From assembly GCA_044841755.1 (NCBI GenBank), contig JAXOFM010000001.1, positions 1,178,001 through 1,242,000 of the forward strand: a stretch of DNA of 64,000 nucleotides. The letters run 5' to 3'. A model generated the notes under the pieces. That model worked only from the letters and a program-made list of their open reading frames with translations, was not told the origin of the DNA and did no database searches. Each line of letters starts with the position of its first letter. Within the stretch, counting starts at the first letter, position 1. The stretch comes from CAZAPO01 sp044841755 (GTDB lineage Bacteria; Bacteroidota; Bacteroidia; Flavobacteriales; Flavobacteriaceae). Position numbers and translations under genes: made by a program. Shown in pieces: positions 34,853-43,086 of the stretch.

Positions 34853-35254
34853 ATGGCACATAAAGTATTCTCAATATTCATGGCAATGTTGGTGATGTTC
34901 TCTACAGTTTCGTTAACTGTAGAAAAGCATTATTGCGGAGATACGCTTGTTGACGTTGCGGTTTTCGAAGAAGCAAAGAAATGTGGAATGGAAAGTAGCA
35001 ACATGCCAGTTGAAGAAATTACAAAAAAGTCTTGTTGCAAAGATACTGTCGATCTCCTTGAAGGACAAGATGAGCTTAGAGTAAACAGTTTTGATGACTT
35101 AGATTATGAGCAACAACTCTTCGTCACAACGTTTGTTTATTCTTATATTAACTTATTTGAAGGATTACCACAACTTGTGGTGCCTCATAAAGATTATTCA
35201 CCGCCCAATCTAATAGTTGACATACAAGTGTTAGATCAGGTCTTTCTCATTTGA
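34853..35254 (+). CDS. HYC_CC_PP family protein
   Basis: A small exported protein of 133 residues from the ATG at 34853. A hydrophobic signal (VFSIFMAMLVMFSTVSLTV) is followed by the diagnostic motifs HYC (26-28), CC (61-62) and, near the C terminus, PP (YSPPN). The family's role is unknown, and it is regularly found beside TonB-dependent receptors and heavy-metal-associated proteins. A TAATTTTG -7 element at 34829-34836 supports the ATG over the GTG at 34841. It precedes the receptor by 33 bases. Confidence 0.9.
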   Translation: MAHKVFSIFMAMLVMFSTVSLTVEKHYCGDTLVDVAVFEEAKKCGMESSNMPVEEITKKSCCKDTVDLLEGQDELRVNSFDDLDYEQQLFVTTFVYSYINLFEGLPQLVVPHKDYSPPNLIVDIQVLDQVFLI

Positions 35255-35287
35255 TTTTAGGATTTTTCCCTTTTTACAGCCCATTTT

Positions 35288-37564
35288 ATGAATGAGGTTG
35301 CAATCTATTTTAACCTAAAATCAAAAACATTGAAAAACATATTATATATATTATTATTGCTTCCCTTGCTGGTAGTTTCTCAAGAACAACTATCTGGAAT
35401 TATATTGGAAGCGAATGATGAAAATAAAGAATTACCATTACCTGGAGCCAATTTGCATTGGTTGGGAACAACCGTTGGAGCAGTAACAGATGAAGATGGT
35501 AAATTTACAATAGCTTATAAAGCTGAGTACACTAAGCTAATTGTAAGTTATGTTGGCTTTAAAACAGATACAATAACTGTAAACCAGCCAAAGTATATCA
35601 AACATTGGCTGGAGTCAACTGATAATCTTGATGAAATTACCTTAACGGGAAGAAAAAAAGCTTCTGCTACATCATATATAGCTTCAGAAAATGTGATTAA
35701 TATTAGTAGTGATGAGCTATTAAAAGCGGCTTGTTGTAATCTATCTGAAAGTTTTGAAACTAACCCCTCAATTGATGTGAATTTTGCTGATGCTATTTCA
35801 GGAACGCGCCAAATTAAAATGTTAGGGTTGACAAGTCCTTATATATTAATAGCTACAGAAAATATACCTTCTATAAGAGGAGCTTCTCAAGCCTTTGGTT
35901 TAACTTTTATTCCTGGAACTTGGGTAGAAAGTATTCAAATTACTAAAGGAGCAGGAAGTGTTATTAATGGTTACGAGAGTATAGCAGGCCAAATAAATGC
36001 CGAATTGCAAAAACCGATTAAGGATGATAAACTTTTTGTTAACTTATATGGAGCAGTAAATGGTCGTTTAGAGCTCAATACTCATGTTAATACTCCTGTT
36101 ACTGATAAGTGGAGTACAGGAGTTTACATACATGGAAATATAAGAGAGAAGAAGTTTGATAAAAATGATGATTCTTTTTTAGATATGCCATTAGCAAAAC
36201 AAGTCAATGTCATGAATCGTTGGCAATATACTGATTTGGAGAAGGGATTAGTTTCGTTCCTAAACTTTAAATTTCTTACAGATGAAAAGCAAACAGGAGA
36301 ATTAGATTTCGATCCTGATACAGATAAGATGACCACAAATGCTTGGGGAAGTGAAATTGACACAAAAAGAATCGAGCTTTCAGCTAAACTTGGTTATGTA
36401 AACCCAGAAATTCCATATCAAAGTTTAGGTGTGCAATTTGCTTATAGTCATCATGATCAAGATTCTTATTTTGGATTAAGAAATTACGATATACTGCATA
36501 ACAGTGTTTATGCAAACGTGGTTTATAATTCAATAATTAGTGATTCTAGACATAAAATAAAAACAGGAGCTAGTTTCACTTACGATCATTATGATGAAAA
36601 TGTGGAAGCAGCGCTTTATGAAAGGTCTGAAAGATCATTTGGAGGGTTCTTTGAGTACAGTTTTGATAATCTAGATGCCATTAACTTAACAGCAGGAGTT
36701 AGAGTAGATCATCATAATTTAATTGGAACATTTATTACTCCACGTTTTCACATTAGATACACACCTTGGGAAAAATCGGCATTTAGAGCCTCGTTTGGTA
36801 GAGGAAAGAGAACAGCTAATATCTTTGCAGAAAATCAAAGAATGTTTGCTACATCAAGAGTGTTAAATATTTTGAATACTGATGGAGATGTTTATGGGTT
36901 AGACCCTGAAAGTGCCTGGAACTATGGGTTTTCTTACCTGCAAGGATTTCAGTTATTTGGTAGAAAAGCAGATCTTACCGTTGATTATTACCGAACTAAT
37001 TTTGAAAATCAAGTAATTATTGATTATGAAACGCCAACAGAAGTAAACATTTATAATCTTGACGGAAAAAGTTATGCTAATAGTTATCAAGTTGAATTCA
37101 ATCATAACACGTTTGAGGGCTTTGACTTGAGAATGGCATATAAATATTATGATATTCAAACTGATTATAACTCAGGAAAACTTGAAAAACCATTAACTCC
37201 TAAGCATAGAATATTTGCTAATGCGTCGTATGAAACTCCAATAAAAAATAATAGTCGTTGGAAATTTGATGCAACCTTTAATTGGTTAGGAGAACAACGT
37301 TTTTACAGTACTTTAAGTAGCCCTGTAGAATACCAATTACCTGAGTATTCAGATACTGTTTCAACGCTTAACGCTCAGGTGACCAGAGTATTTTCTCCAA
37401 AATTTGAAGTATATTTAGGTGGTGAGAATATTACAAATGTTAGACAAGATAATCCAATAATTAGTGCGGATAATCCATTTGGTTCTTATTTTGATTCAAC
37501 TCAAGTATATGGTCCAATTTTTGGTAGTATGTATTACGCAGGATTAAGATTAAAATTAAATTAA
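35288..37564 (+). CDS. TonB-dependent receptor, probably metal-related
   Basis: A 758-residue outer-membrane transporter. A signal peptide and carboxypeptidase-like regulatory domain (about 35-110; VSYVGFKTDTITV) come first, then a plug with the paired cysteines of LLKAACCNLSESF (Cys149-150) and the barrel, ending in YYAGLRLKLN. The CC-containing plug is seen in a Bacteroidota receptor class located next to metal-binding proteins; the substrate is inferred to be copper or another soft metal. The start may be the ATG at 35288 or TTG at 35330, the latter giving a canonical signal (MKNILYILLLLPLLVVSQ). The HMA protein gene follows after 13 bases. Confidence 0.9.
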   Translation: MNEVAIYFNLKSKTLKNILYILLLLPLLVVSQEQLSGIILEANDENKELPLPGANLHWLGTTVGAVTDEDGKFTIAYKAEYTKLIVSYVGFKTDTITVNQPKYIKHWLESTDNLDEITLTGRKKASATSYIASENVINISSDELLKAACCNLSESFETNPSIDVNFADAISGTRQIKMLGLTSPYILIATENIPSIRGASQAFGLTFIPGTWVESIQITKGAGSVINGYESIAGQINAELQKPIKDDKLFVNLYGAVNGRLELNTHVNTPVTDKWSTGVYIHGNIREKKFDKNDDSFLDMPLAKQVNVMNRWQYTDLEKGLVSFLNFKFLTDEKQTGELDFDPDTDKMTTNAWGSEIDTKRIELSAKLGYVNPEIPYQSLGVQFAYSHHDQDSYFGLRNYDILHNSVYANVVYNSIISDSRHKIKTGASFTYDHYDENVEAALYERSERSFGGFFEYSFDNLDAINLTAGVRVDHHNLIGTFITPRFHIRYTPWEKSAFRASFGRGKRTANIFAENQRMFATSRVLNILNTDGDVYGLDPESAWNYGFSYLQGFQLFGRKADLTVDYYRTNFENQVIIDYETPTEVNIYNLDGKSYANSYQVEFNHNTFEGFDLRMAYKYYDIQTDYNSGKLEKPLTPKHRIFANASYETPIKNNSRWKFDATFNWLGEQRFYSTLSSPVEYQLPEYSDTVSTLNAQVTRVFSPKFEVYLGGENITNVRQDNPIISADNPFGSYFDSTQVYGPIFGSMYYAGLRLKLN

Positions 37565-37577
37565 AAATTTTTGAATT

Positions 37578-37961
37578 ATGAAAAATGTAATTATAGTAGT
37601 GTTAATGTTATTTGGGGCAACAGCTTTTGCTCAAAATAAAAATGCTAGAGCCTCGTTAGAAGTTGATGGGGTTTGTATGATGTGTAAAGATCGAATTGAG
37701 AAAGCTTGTATCACAACTAAAGGTGTTAAGTCGGCAGTTTGGAATGTAAAAACGCATGAGTTAAAGTTGATTTATGACGAACGAAAAACAGACCTAAAAG
37801 CTATTCAAAAGAATATTGTTGCAGTTGGTCATGATACTAAGGCGATGAAAGCAACTGATGAGGCATATAATAGTGTGCATGCATGTTGTAAATATCGTGA
37901 TGAGGAAGTTCAAAATGATCACAAAGGAGAAGGAAAGACTAACGGAAATAATAATCACTAA
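37578..37961 (+). CDS. Periplasmic heavy-metal-associated (HMA) protein
   Basis: A 127-residue protein with a signal peptide (MKNVIIVVLMLFGATAFAQ) and one HMA ferredoxin-like domain. The metal-binding CMMC is at residues 33-36 (DGVCMMCKDRIEKAC), where typical domains have CxxC. It lies between the receptor and a metal-binding lipoprotein and probably receives or buffers Cu(I) or a similar ion in the periplasm. The C terminus is His/Lys/Asn-rich and ends in NNNH. Cys-Cys-containing HACCKY near residue 99 may add binding sites. Confidence 0.9.
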   Translation: MKNVIIVVLMLFGATAFAQNKNARASLEVDGVCMMCKDRIEKACITTKGVKSAVWNVKTHELKLIYDERKTDLKAIQKNIVAVGHDTKAMKATDEAYNSVHACCKYRDEEVQNDHKGEGKTNGNNNH

Positions 37962-37972
37962 ATAATCAGATC

Positions 37973-38302
37973 ATGAAAAAACCAATTTTAATATTATCAT
38001 TATTTCTCTCATTTGCTGTTGTTTTTACATCTTGCAAAGGAGAGAAGAAACAAGAGCACTCTGAAGAAGTGGAAATGCATGAGAGTAATGCCGCTGATGC
38101 TGCTGATATCGCAATGAATTATGATTATCAATGTCCTATGGATTGCGAAGATGGTAAAACTTATAGTGAAGAAGGAGATTGTCCAAAATGTAAGATGGCT
38201 TTAAAAAAAGTTGAAAAGGAAGGTCGTGATAATGATCAAGGACATGAAGAAGATGATGATAGTGAAGCCGAACATGATAGCGATCATGCAGATGAGCACT
38301 AA
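37973..38302 (+). CDS. Heavy-metal-binding lipoprotein
   Basis: A 109-residue lipoprotein (lipobox FTSC, Cys21). The mature part contains CPMDCEDGKTYSEEGDCPKCKM, the YQCPM..CPxCxM module found in copper efflux and membrane-fusion proteins, and ends with a strongly acidic, His-rich tail (HEEDDDSEAEHDSDHADEH). Both parts look suited to binding metal at the membrane surface. It follows the HMA gene by 11 bases, in the same operon as the receptor. Confidence 0.9.
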   Translation: MKKPILILSLFLSFAVVFTSCKGEKKQEHSEEVEMHESNAADAADIAMNYDYQCPMDCEDGKTYSEEGDCPKCKMALKKVEKEGRDNDQGHEEDDDSEAEHDSDHADEH

Positions 38303-39053
38303 AATATTTAAAACCGAAGTTATGCGCTTCGGTTTTTTTGTTCTTGCTCTTCTGGTGAGTTTTGGTTGTGAGGAAAGTACGGATAATAAGGCCCATGATA
38401 TAGTAGAGAAGAGTGTTGAAGAACATGGAGGATTAGAAGCTTGGAGAAACGTAAAAACTTTGAGTTTTGATAAGACCACTATATTATTTTTAGAAGATGG
38501 AAGTATTGAAAGGAGAATAGATCAGCGTCAAACTTTTCATTTTAAACCAACCTTAAAAGGAACGATTGAAAATTATAAATCACCTGAAAAGAGTAGTTAC
38601 ACTTATGATGATAACAGTTATTTTAAAACTGAAAATGATTCTACCTGGCAAGTAACAAATCAAAAAGAAATAGATGCTTTAAGCTATTCTTTCTTTGCAG
38701 CTCATTATGTTACTTGTCAGCCCTTTGAACTCTTAAGTGAGCATGCACTATTAACTTATGGAGGGGAAACTACTATTAATGATAGACAATGTTATATCAT
38801 TAATGTTTCTTATAAAGGAGATGGTGAAGATGCTGATAAATGGTCATATATATTTGATGCTCAAACTTACGATCTCGTTGCGAATAAGGTGATTTTAAGT
38901 GACCATACTAGTTGGATAGAAAACTTAACCTATGATACAAGCACAGGCTTAAAGTTTAATGAAAAGCGAAAAAGTTATAGACTTAACAAACAAGGAGAAA
39001 AAACGTATTTAAGAGCAGAGTATTTTTATTCTAATTATTCAGTGACTTATTAA
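38292..39053 (+). CDS. Lipoprotein of unknown function
   Basis: A lipoprotein with signal FFVLALLVSFGC. The mature part begins with a charged stretch (DIVEKSVEEHGGLEAWRNVKTLSF) and continues as beta-rich sequence with paired aromatic strands (WSYIFDAQTYDLVANKVIL), similar in style to LolA/LolB or outer-membrane lipoprotein-sorting folds, but it is not assigned. Start: ATG at 38292 (253 residues, overlapping the previous gene by 11 bases) or ATG at 38322 (243 residues). The second lies in the loop of a terminator-like hairpin. It is the last gene of the metal cluster and may handle lipid or metal. Confidence 0.78.
   Translation: MSTKIFKTEVMRFGFFVLALLVSFGCEESTDNKAHDIVEKSVEEHGGLEAWRNVKTLSFDKTTILFLEDGSIERRIDQRQTFHFKPTLKGTIENYKSPEKSSYTYDDNSYFKTENDSTWQVTNQKEIDALSYSFFAAHYVTCQPFELLSEHALLTYGGETTINDRQCYIINVSYKGDGEDADKWSYIFDAQTYDLVANKVILSDHTSWIENLTYDTSTGLKFNEKRKSYRLNKQGEKTYLRAEYFYSNYSVTY
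38311..38339 (+). terminator. Terminator-like hairpin over a gene start
   Basis: AAACCGAAG (38311-38319) pairs with CTTCGGTTT (38327-38335), and T runs to 38339. The 7-base loop contains the ATG at 38322. The hairpin lies after the stop of the heavy-metal lipoprotein at 38302 and inside or at the start of the next lipoprotein gene. Confidence 0.7.
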
Positions 39054-39085
39054 TTCTCCCAAAAAGGTAAAATGAAAACAAAAAA

Positions 39086-39108
39086 ACGCTTCAATCAAAT
39101 TGAAGCGC
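39086..39108 (-). terminator. Terminator of groES-groEL
   Basis: CGCTTCAAT (39087-39095) pairs with ATTGAAGCG (39099-39107). On the minus strand the hairpin is followed by a run of six or seven T, ending the chaperonin operon. It lies 29 bases after the groEL stop. Confidence 0.85.
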
Positions 39109-39136
39109 TTTAAAATTTATCTTTGGTGATTTATCA

Positions 39137-40768
39137 CTACATCATTCCTGGCATTCCACCACCTCCCATTGGAGGCATAGCAGGAGTATCTTCTTTAATG
39201 TCTACTAAAGCACATTCAGTTGTCAAAATCATACCAGCTACAGAAGCCGCATTCTCTAAAGCAATACGTGTTACTTTTTTAGGATCAATAATTCCTGCTT
39301 TAAGCATGTCCACATATGCTTCAGATTTTGCATCATAACCAAAATCATCTTTACCTTCGAGTACTTTTGCAGTAACTACACTACCTTCTCCACCAGCATT
39401 TTCTACAATAGTTCTTAATGGTGACTCAATAGCACGAGCAACAATTTGAATTCCTGTTACTTCGTCTAAGTTGTCTGTTGTGAGACCTTCTAAAACTGAC
39501 TTTGCTCTAACTAAGGCAACTCCACCACCAGCAACAATACCTTCTTCTACAGCTGCACGAGTAGCATGTAAAGCATCATCAACACGATCTTTCTTTTCTT
39601 TCATTTCAACTTCACTAGCAGCACCAACATAAAGTACAGCAACACCTCCAGCTAACTTAGCTAAACGCTCTTGAAGTTTTTCTTTGTCGTAATCGCTTGT
39701 TGTAGTTTCAATTTGAGCTTTTATCTGGTTCACACGACCTTTAATATTTTCAGCATCTCCAGAACCATTAACAATAGTTGTGTTGTCTTTATCAATTGAA
39801 ACTGTTTCAGCAGTACCTAACATATCAAGATCAGCATTTTCTAAAGAGAAACCTCTTTCTTCAGAGATTACTGTTCCTCCAGTAAGGATAGCAATGTCTT
39901 CTAACATTGCTTTTCTTCTATCACCAAATCCTGGAGCTTTAACTGCAGCAATTTTAAGTCCACCTCTTAGTTTGTTTACTACTAAAGTTGCTAGTGCTTG
40001 ACCTTCAACATCTTCAGCAATAATTAATAACGGTCTTCCTGATTGTGCTACTGGCTCTAAAATTGGTAAGATTTCCTGTAGGTTTGCAATCTTCTTGTCG
40101 AAAAGTAAGATGTAAGGATTTTCAAGATCTGCGGTCATTTTATCTGCATCAGTTACAAAGTAAGGAGAAAGATATCCTCTATCAAACTGCATACCTTCAA
40201 CCACGTCAACATAAGTGTCAGTTCCTTTAGCTTCTTCAACAGTAATTACTCCTTCTTTTCCAACTTTACCAAAAGCCTGAGCTATTAGTTCACCAATAGT
40301 ATCATCATTATTTGCAGAAATTGATGCTACTTGCTGTATTTTTTCAGAAGAATCTCCTACTTCTTGAGATTGTTTTTCAAGATCGTTTGAAATAGCTTTT
40401 ACTGCTTTGTCAATACCACGTTTTAAATCCATTGGGTTTGCACCAGCAGCAACGTTCTTTAATCCCTCTTTTACTATAGCTTGAGCAAGTACAGTTGCAG
40501 TAGTTGTTCCGTCACCTGCAAGATCATTGGTTTTAGAAGCTACTTCTTTTACCATTTGAGCTCCCATGTTCTCAAGTTCGTCTTCTAACTCAACTTCTTT
40601 TGCAACAGAAACTCCATCCTTTGTAACTTGAGGAGCTCCAAAGCTTTTACTAATAATTACGTTACGTCCTTTTGGACCTAATGTTACCTTTACAGCATTT
40701 GCTAATGCATCCACACCACGTTTTAGACCGTCACGTGCTTCAATATCAAATTTTATATCTTTTGCCAT
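39137..40768 (-). CDS. groL: Chaperonin GroEL
   Basis: The 60-kDa chaperonin of 543 residues, beginning MAKDIKFDIEARDGLKRGVDALANAVKVTLGPKGRNV and holding the ATP-binding DGTTTATVLAQ near 86. The C terminus ends in the GGM-rich tail PPMGGGGMPGMM. It follows groS after 20 bases. Confidence 0.98.
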   Translation of the reverse strand: MAKDIKFDIEARDGLKRGVDALANAVKVTLGPKGRNVIISKSFGAPQVTKDGVSVAKEVELEDELENMGAQMVKEVASKTNDLAGDGTTTATVLAQAIVKEGLKNVAAGANPMDLKRGIDKAVKAISNDLEKQSQEVGDSSEKIQQVASISANNDDTIGELIAQAFGKVGKEGVITVEEAKGTDTYVDVVEGMQFDRGYLSPYFVTDADKMTADLENPYILLFDKKIANLQEILPILEPVAQSGRPLLIIAEDVEGQALATLVVNKLRGGLKIAAVKAPGFGDRRKAMLEDIAILTGGTVISEERGFSLENADLDMLGTAETVSIDKDNTTIVNGSGDAENIKGRVNQIKAQIETTTSDYDKEKLQERLAKLAGGVAVLYVGAASEVEMKEKKDRVDDALHATRAAVEEGIVAGGGVALVRAKSVLEGLTTDNLDEVTGIQIVARAIESPLRTIVENAGGEGSVVTAKVLEGKDDFGYDAKSEAYVDMLKAGIIDPKKVTRIALENAASVAGMILTTECALVDIKEDTPAMPPMGGGGMPGMM

Positions 40769-40788
40769 TTTGTTTTAGTTTTTTAGTA

Positions 40789-41064
40789 TTAAACAATTGC
40801 AAGAATATCGCTCTCTCGCATCATTAAATAATCTTTTCCTTCTAGTTTTAATTCTGTTCCTGCATATTTTCCATAAAGAACAGTGTCACCAACTTTTACA
40901 GTAATTGGTTCATCTTTAGTTCCAGGGCCAACAGACACAACATTACCTTTTTGTGGTTTTTCTTTTGCGTTGTCTGGAATAATAATCCCTGAAGCTGTTG
41001 TAGTTTCAGCTGCTAATGGTTCTATAAGAACTCTATCTGCTAATGGTTTAATGTTTAAAGCCAT
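40789..41064 (-). CDS. groS: Co-chaperonin GroES
   Basis: The 91-residue lid of the GroEL chamber, with KPLADRVLIEP at the N terminus, the mobile loop ETTTASGIIIPDNAKEKP and the C-terminal DYLMMRESDILAIV. The upstream region has no CIRCE element; instead it holds a TACTTTTG -7 element at 41141-41134 (minus) and an inverted repeat TTGTGCCA/TGGCACAA (41124-41131 and 41163-41170). Confidence 0.97.
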   Translation of the reverse strand: MALNIKPLADRVLIEPLAAETTTASGIIIPDNAKEKPQKGNVVSVGPGTKDEPITVKVGDTVLYGKYAGTELKLEGKDYLMMRESDILAIV

Positions 41065-41123
41065 TTGTATTATTATTTTTTAATTAATTATTAATGTTTT
41101 AACGCTTACGCGTTATTCTAAAA

Positions 41124-41170
41124 TTGTGCCAACCAAAAGTAACTGACAAACTTGCAGCATTGTGGCACAA
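41124..41170 (-). promoter_or_regulatory. groES upstream inverted repeat and -7 element
   Basis: TTGTGCCA (41124-41131) and TGGCACAA (41163-41170) are exact 8-base inverted repeats with a 31-base spacer. Between them TACTTTTG matches the -7 consensus on the minus strand (41141-41134), without a clear TTG at the right distance. The minus-strand TGGCAC could also be a weak sigma-54 -24 element. Confidence 0.5.
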
Positions 41171-41187
41171 ACTATTGAAAACAAAAA

Positions 41188-41210
41188 ATGCCAACTTTTA
41201 AAGTTGGCAT
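41188..41210 (-). terminator. Terminator of the miaB-secG operon
   Basis: ATGCCAACTTT (41188-41198) and AAAGTTGGCAT (41200-41210) form a near-perfect hairpin. On the minus strand a T run (complement of 41183-41187) follows, 25 bases after the secG stop. Confidence 0.82.
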
Positions 41211-41234
41211 TCGTATATTGTTTTATAATAATTC

Positions 41235-41609
41235 TTAGTTTGAAGTAGAATCTGCACTCGTTGCATTAGCAGGAGTAGCAGTATCAGCGTTATTGTCAGT
41301 TGTAACAGGAACTTGCTGTGTAGTGGTGTTTACATCATTTTGATCTAATGCTTTAGATTCAGCTGTACCATTACCAGTTCCAATAGCAACGTTGGATAAA
41401 AGGATTAATGCAATTAATAAAATTGCTAATGTCCATGTACTTTTATCTAAAAAGTCGGTTGTCTTTTTTACACCACCTAATTGTTGTGTTCCTCCGCCTC
41501 CAAAAGTAGAAGCTAAACCTCCACCTTTAGGATTTTGTACCATAACTACAACTACTAAAAGGAACGCTACAATAACGATTAGGATTAAAAATATTGAAAA
41601 CGTACTCAT
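41235..41609 (-). CDS. secG: Preprotein translocase subunit SecG
   Basis: A 124-residue two-segment membrane protein of the SecYEG channel. The first segment (FSIFLILIVIVAFLLVVVVMVQN) is followed by KGGGLASTFGGGG, the SecG hallmark, and the second (ILLIALILLSNVAIG). The C-terminal tail after residue 85 is Thr/Asn/Asp-rich and extended, as in other Bacteroidota. It overlaps the TPR gene by four bases. Confidence 0.95.
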   Translation of the reverse strand: MSTFSIFLILIVIVAFLLVVVVMVQNPKGGGLASTFGGGGTQQLGGVKKTTDFLDKSTWTLAILLIALILLSNVAIGTGNGTAESKALDQNDVNTTTQQVPVTTDNNADTATPANATSADSTSN

Positions 41610-42520
41610 TGTTCTTTATTATTTTGTTCTTGTAAATCTTTTATTGCCCGAATTTGGTCTGCAAAGAAACCACTTTTTTCTGGATATTTCAAACTTAAAA
41701 TTTTATAAGACTGAATTGCTTTGCTGTAGTTTTTCTGCTCTACATAAATTCTAGCTAAAGTCTCAGTCATTAAGGACTCAGGTTGCATTAATCTGTCTTG
41801 CGCTATATTGTGTATTGGAGCATCTTTTTTTACAGGCTGAATTTTTGGTTTAGTAGCAATGAACTTATCTATGAGATCAAACTTTTTAGTTTTTGTATCT
41901 TCTACTATTTCACTTTCTTTCTCTTCAATCTCTTCTCGGATAATTGGCTTAAAGCTTGTGATCTTTAACCACTCAGTAAATGAATGAGTTTCACTTTTTT
42001 CAAATTCAAGAGGTTTGCCTATTTCAAGAACCTCTTCTGGTGCCTTCTCAATGTTTGGGGTGTCAACCTCAATTATTGGAGCAATTGTTTCCTGAATTTG
42101 TGGCTCTGACTTTGCTTCAAAAAGCGCAGGATCTATAGTAGGCTCCGTAGCTTTTATGTGTTGTCTTAATGCATCATCAACTACAATACTATTTTGAACA
42201 GAGATGTCTTCAATGTCTTTGACTTCAATATCCTTAAGATGTTCAGTATTTCTTTTAATATGTTCAGAAATTTCGTTTTGTAGAAATTCTTCCGAAGTAA
42301 TAAAATCAAAAAGAATACTTCTATCTGTGGTATATGCAGCAGTGGTCTTAAGTTCTTGATTGTACTTAAAACTTTCTTGATCTTTAAGGCCTTTTAAATA
42401 GATGGCTCTTGCGGACTGAAAATAAGGGAACTCATCAATGATATTTCTCACATCACTAATTTGATCCGTTGTCATGTTTTGCGGATGCTGTAAAAGATAT
42501 GTGAAATCAGGCATGTTCAT
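41606..42520 (-). CDS. TPR-type protein in the lptE-secG operon
   Basis: A 304-residue protein without a signal. It starts MNMPDFTYLLQHPQNMT and has a long acidic, Glu/Ile-rich middle (about 95-230) likely to be disordered. TPR-like helix pairs are at the C terminus (TLARIYVEQKNYSKAIQSYKILSLKYPEK, near 265-295). The function is unknown. Its neighbours are lptE upstream (21 bases) and secG downstream (4-base overlap), so it is translated with envelope-export components. Confidence 0.78.
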   Translation of the reverse strand: MNMPDFTYLLQHPQNMTTDQISDVRNIIDEFPYFQSARAIYLKGLKDQESFKYNQELKTTAAYTTDRSILFDFITSEEFLQNEISEHIKRNTEHLKDIEVKDIEDISVQNSIVVDDALRQHIKATEPTIDPALFEAKSEPQIQETIAPIIEVDTPNIEKAPEEVLEIGKPLEFEKSETHSFTEWLKITSFKPIIREEIEEKESEIVEDTKTKKFDLIDKFIATKPKIQPVKKDAPIHNIAQDRLMQPESLMTETLARIYVEQKNYSKAIQSYKILSLKYPEKSGFFADQIRAIKDLQEQNNKEQ

Positions 42521-42541
42521 TAATGAATCTAAATCTAAAAA

Positions 42542-43048
42542 TTACCACCTTGCCAAAGAAGCATTAATAATGTCTTGTGTTAATCTATCAAAAATTTCTT
42601 CATGTGCAGTGTCTTTTTGACTTCCAACTAATTGAGCACTTCCTGGAAAATCATAAAAGAACGAAAAACGTTGATCGAACTCTGAATCAGGATCTGTCTT
42701 ATCGTAGAAATGAACCTTAACAGCAATGGTCAATCTATTTTGTGCAGCTGTATTATTTGCAGTTGCTGTAGTTGGAGAAATTCTATACTCTACAATCTCA
42801 CCTTCAAAAATAATGTCACCATTAGAAGGTACTAAAGCTAAATTGGTTTGATTTTGAATAACATCCTCCAATTTTATTTTAAAATCACGTTCTAATCCGG
42901 GTTCTATTAAAGGAGCATTATTTTGAAAATAATTAACCTGAAAAGTTTCAGCGTTAGTTGAACTAGGCTGTGTAAAACCATATTGAATTTTACATCCAGT
43001 TACTGATGTTATTAAGAGAAATAAAAAGAAGACTTTTAAATACTTCAT
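42542..43048 (-). CDS. lptE: LPS-assembly lipoprotein LptE
   Basis: A 168-residue lipoprotein with signal ending SVTGC (Cys19). The mature part shows the Bacteroidota LptE-like pattern (YGFTQPSSTNAETFQVNYFQNNAPL, then EDVIQNQTNLALVPSNGDIIFEGEIVEYRISP). LptE plugs the LptD barrel that delivers lipopolysaccharide to the outer leaflet. The sequence is diverged from E. coli LptE, so the call rests on the Bacteroidota family. It is preceded by the sigma-54 activator gene (38-base gap). Confidence 0.85.
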   Translation of the reverse strand: MKYLKVFFLFLLITSVTGCKIQYGFTQPSSTNAETFQVNYFQNNAPLIEPGLERDFKIKLEDVIQNQTNLALVPSNGDIIFEGEIVEYRISPTTATANNTAAQNRLTIAVKVHFYDKTDPDSEFDQRFSFFYDFPGSAQLVGSQKDTAHEEIFDRLTQDIINASLARW

Positions 43049-43086
43049 GGTTTTAAATCAATAACGATTTTACTTTAAATTCATTG

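Noticed and set aside
38136..38479. Two minus-strand frames opposite the heavy-metal and lipoprotein genes
   Set aside because: Their His/Leu/Tyr-rich translation is the reverse reading of acidic and His codons; no promoter.
40769..41234. CIRCE element before groES
   Set aside because: No TTAGCACTC/GAGTGCTAA pair exists in this region.
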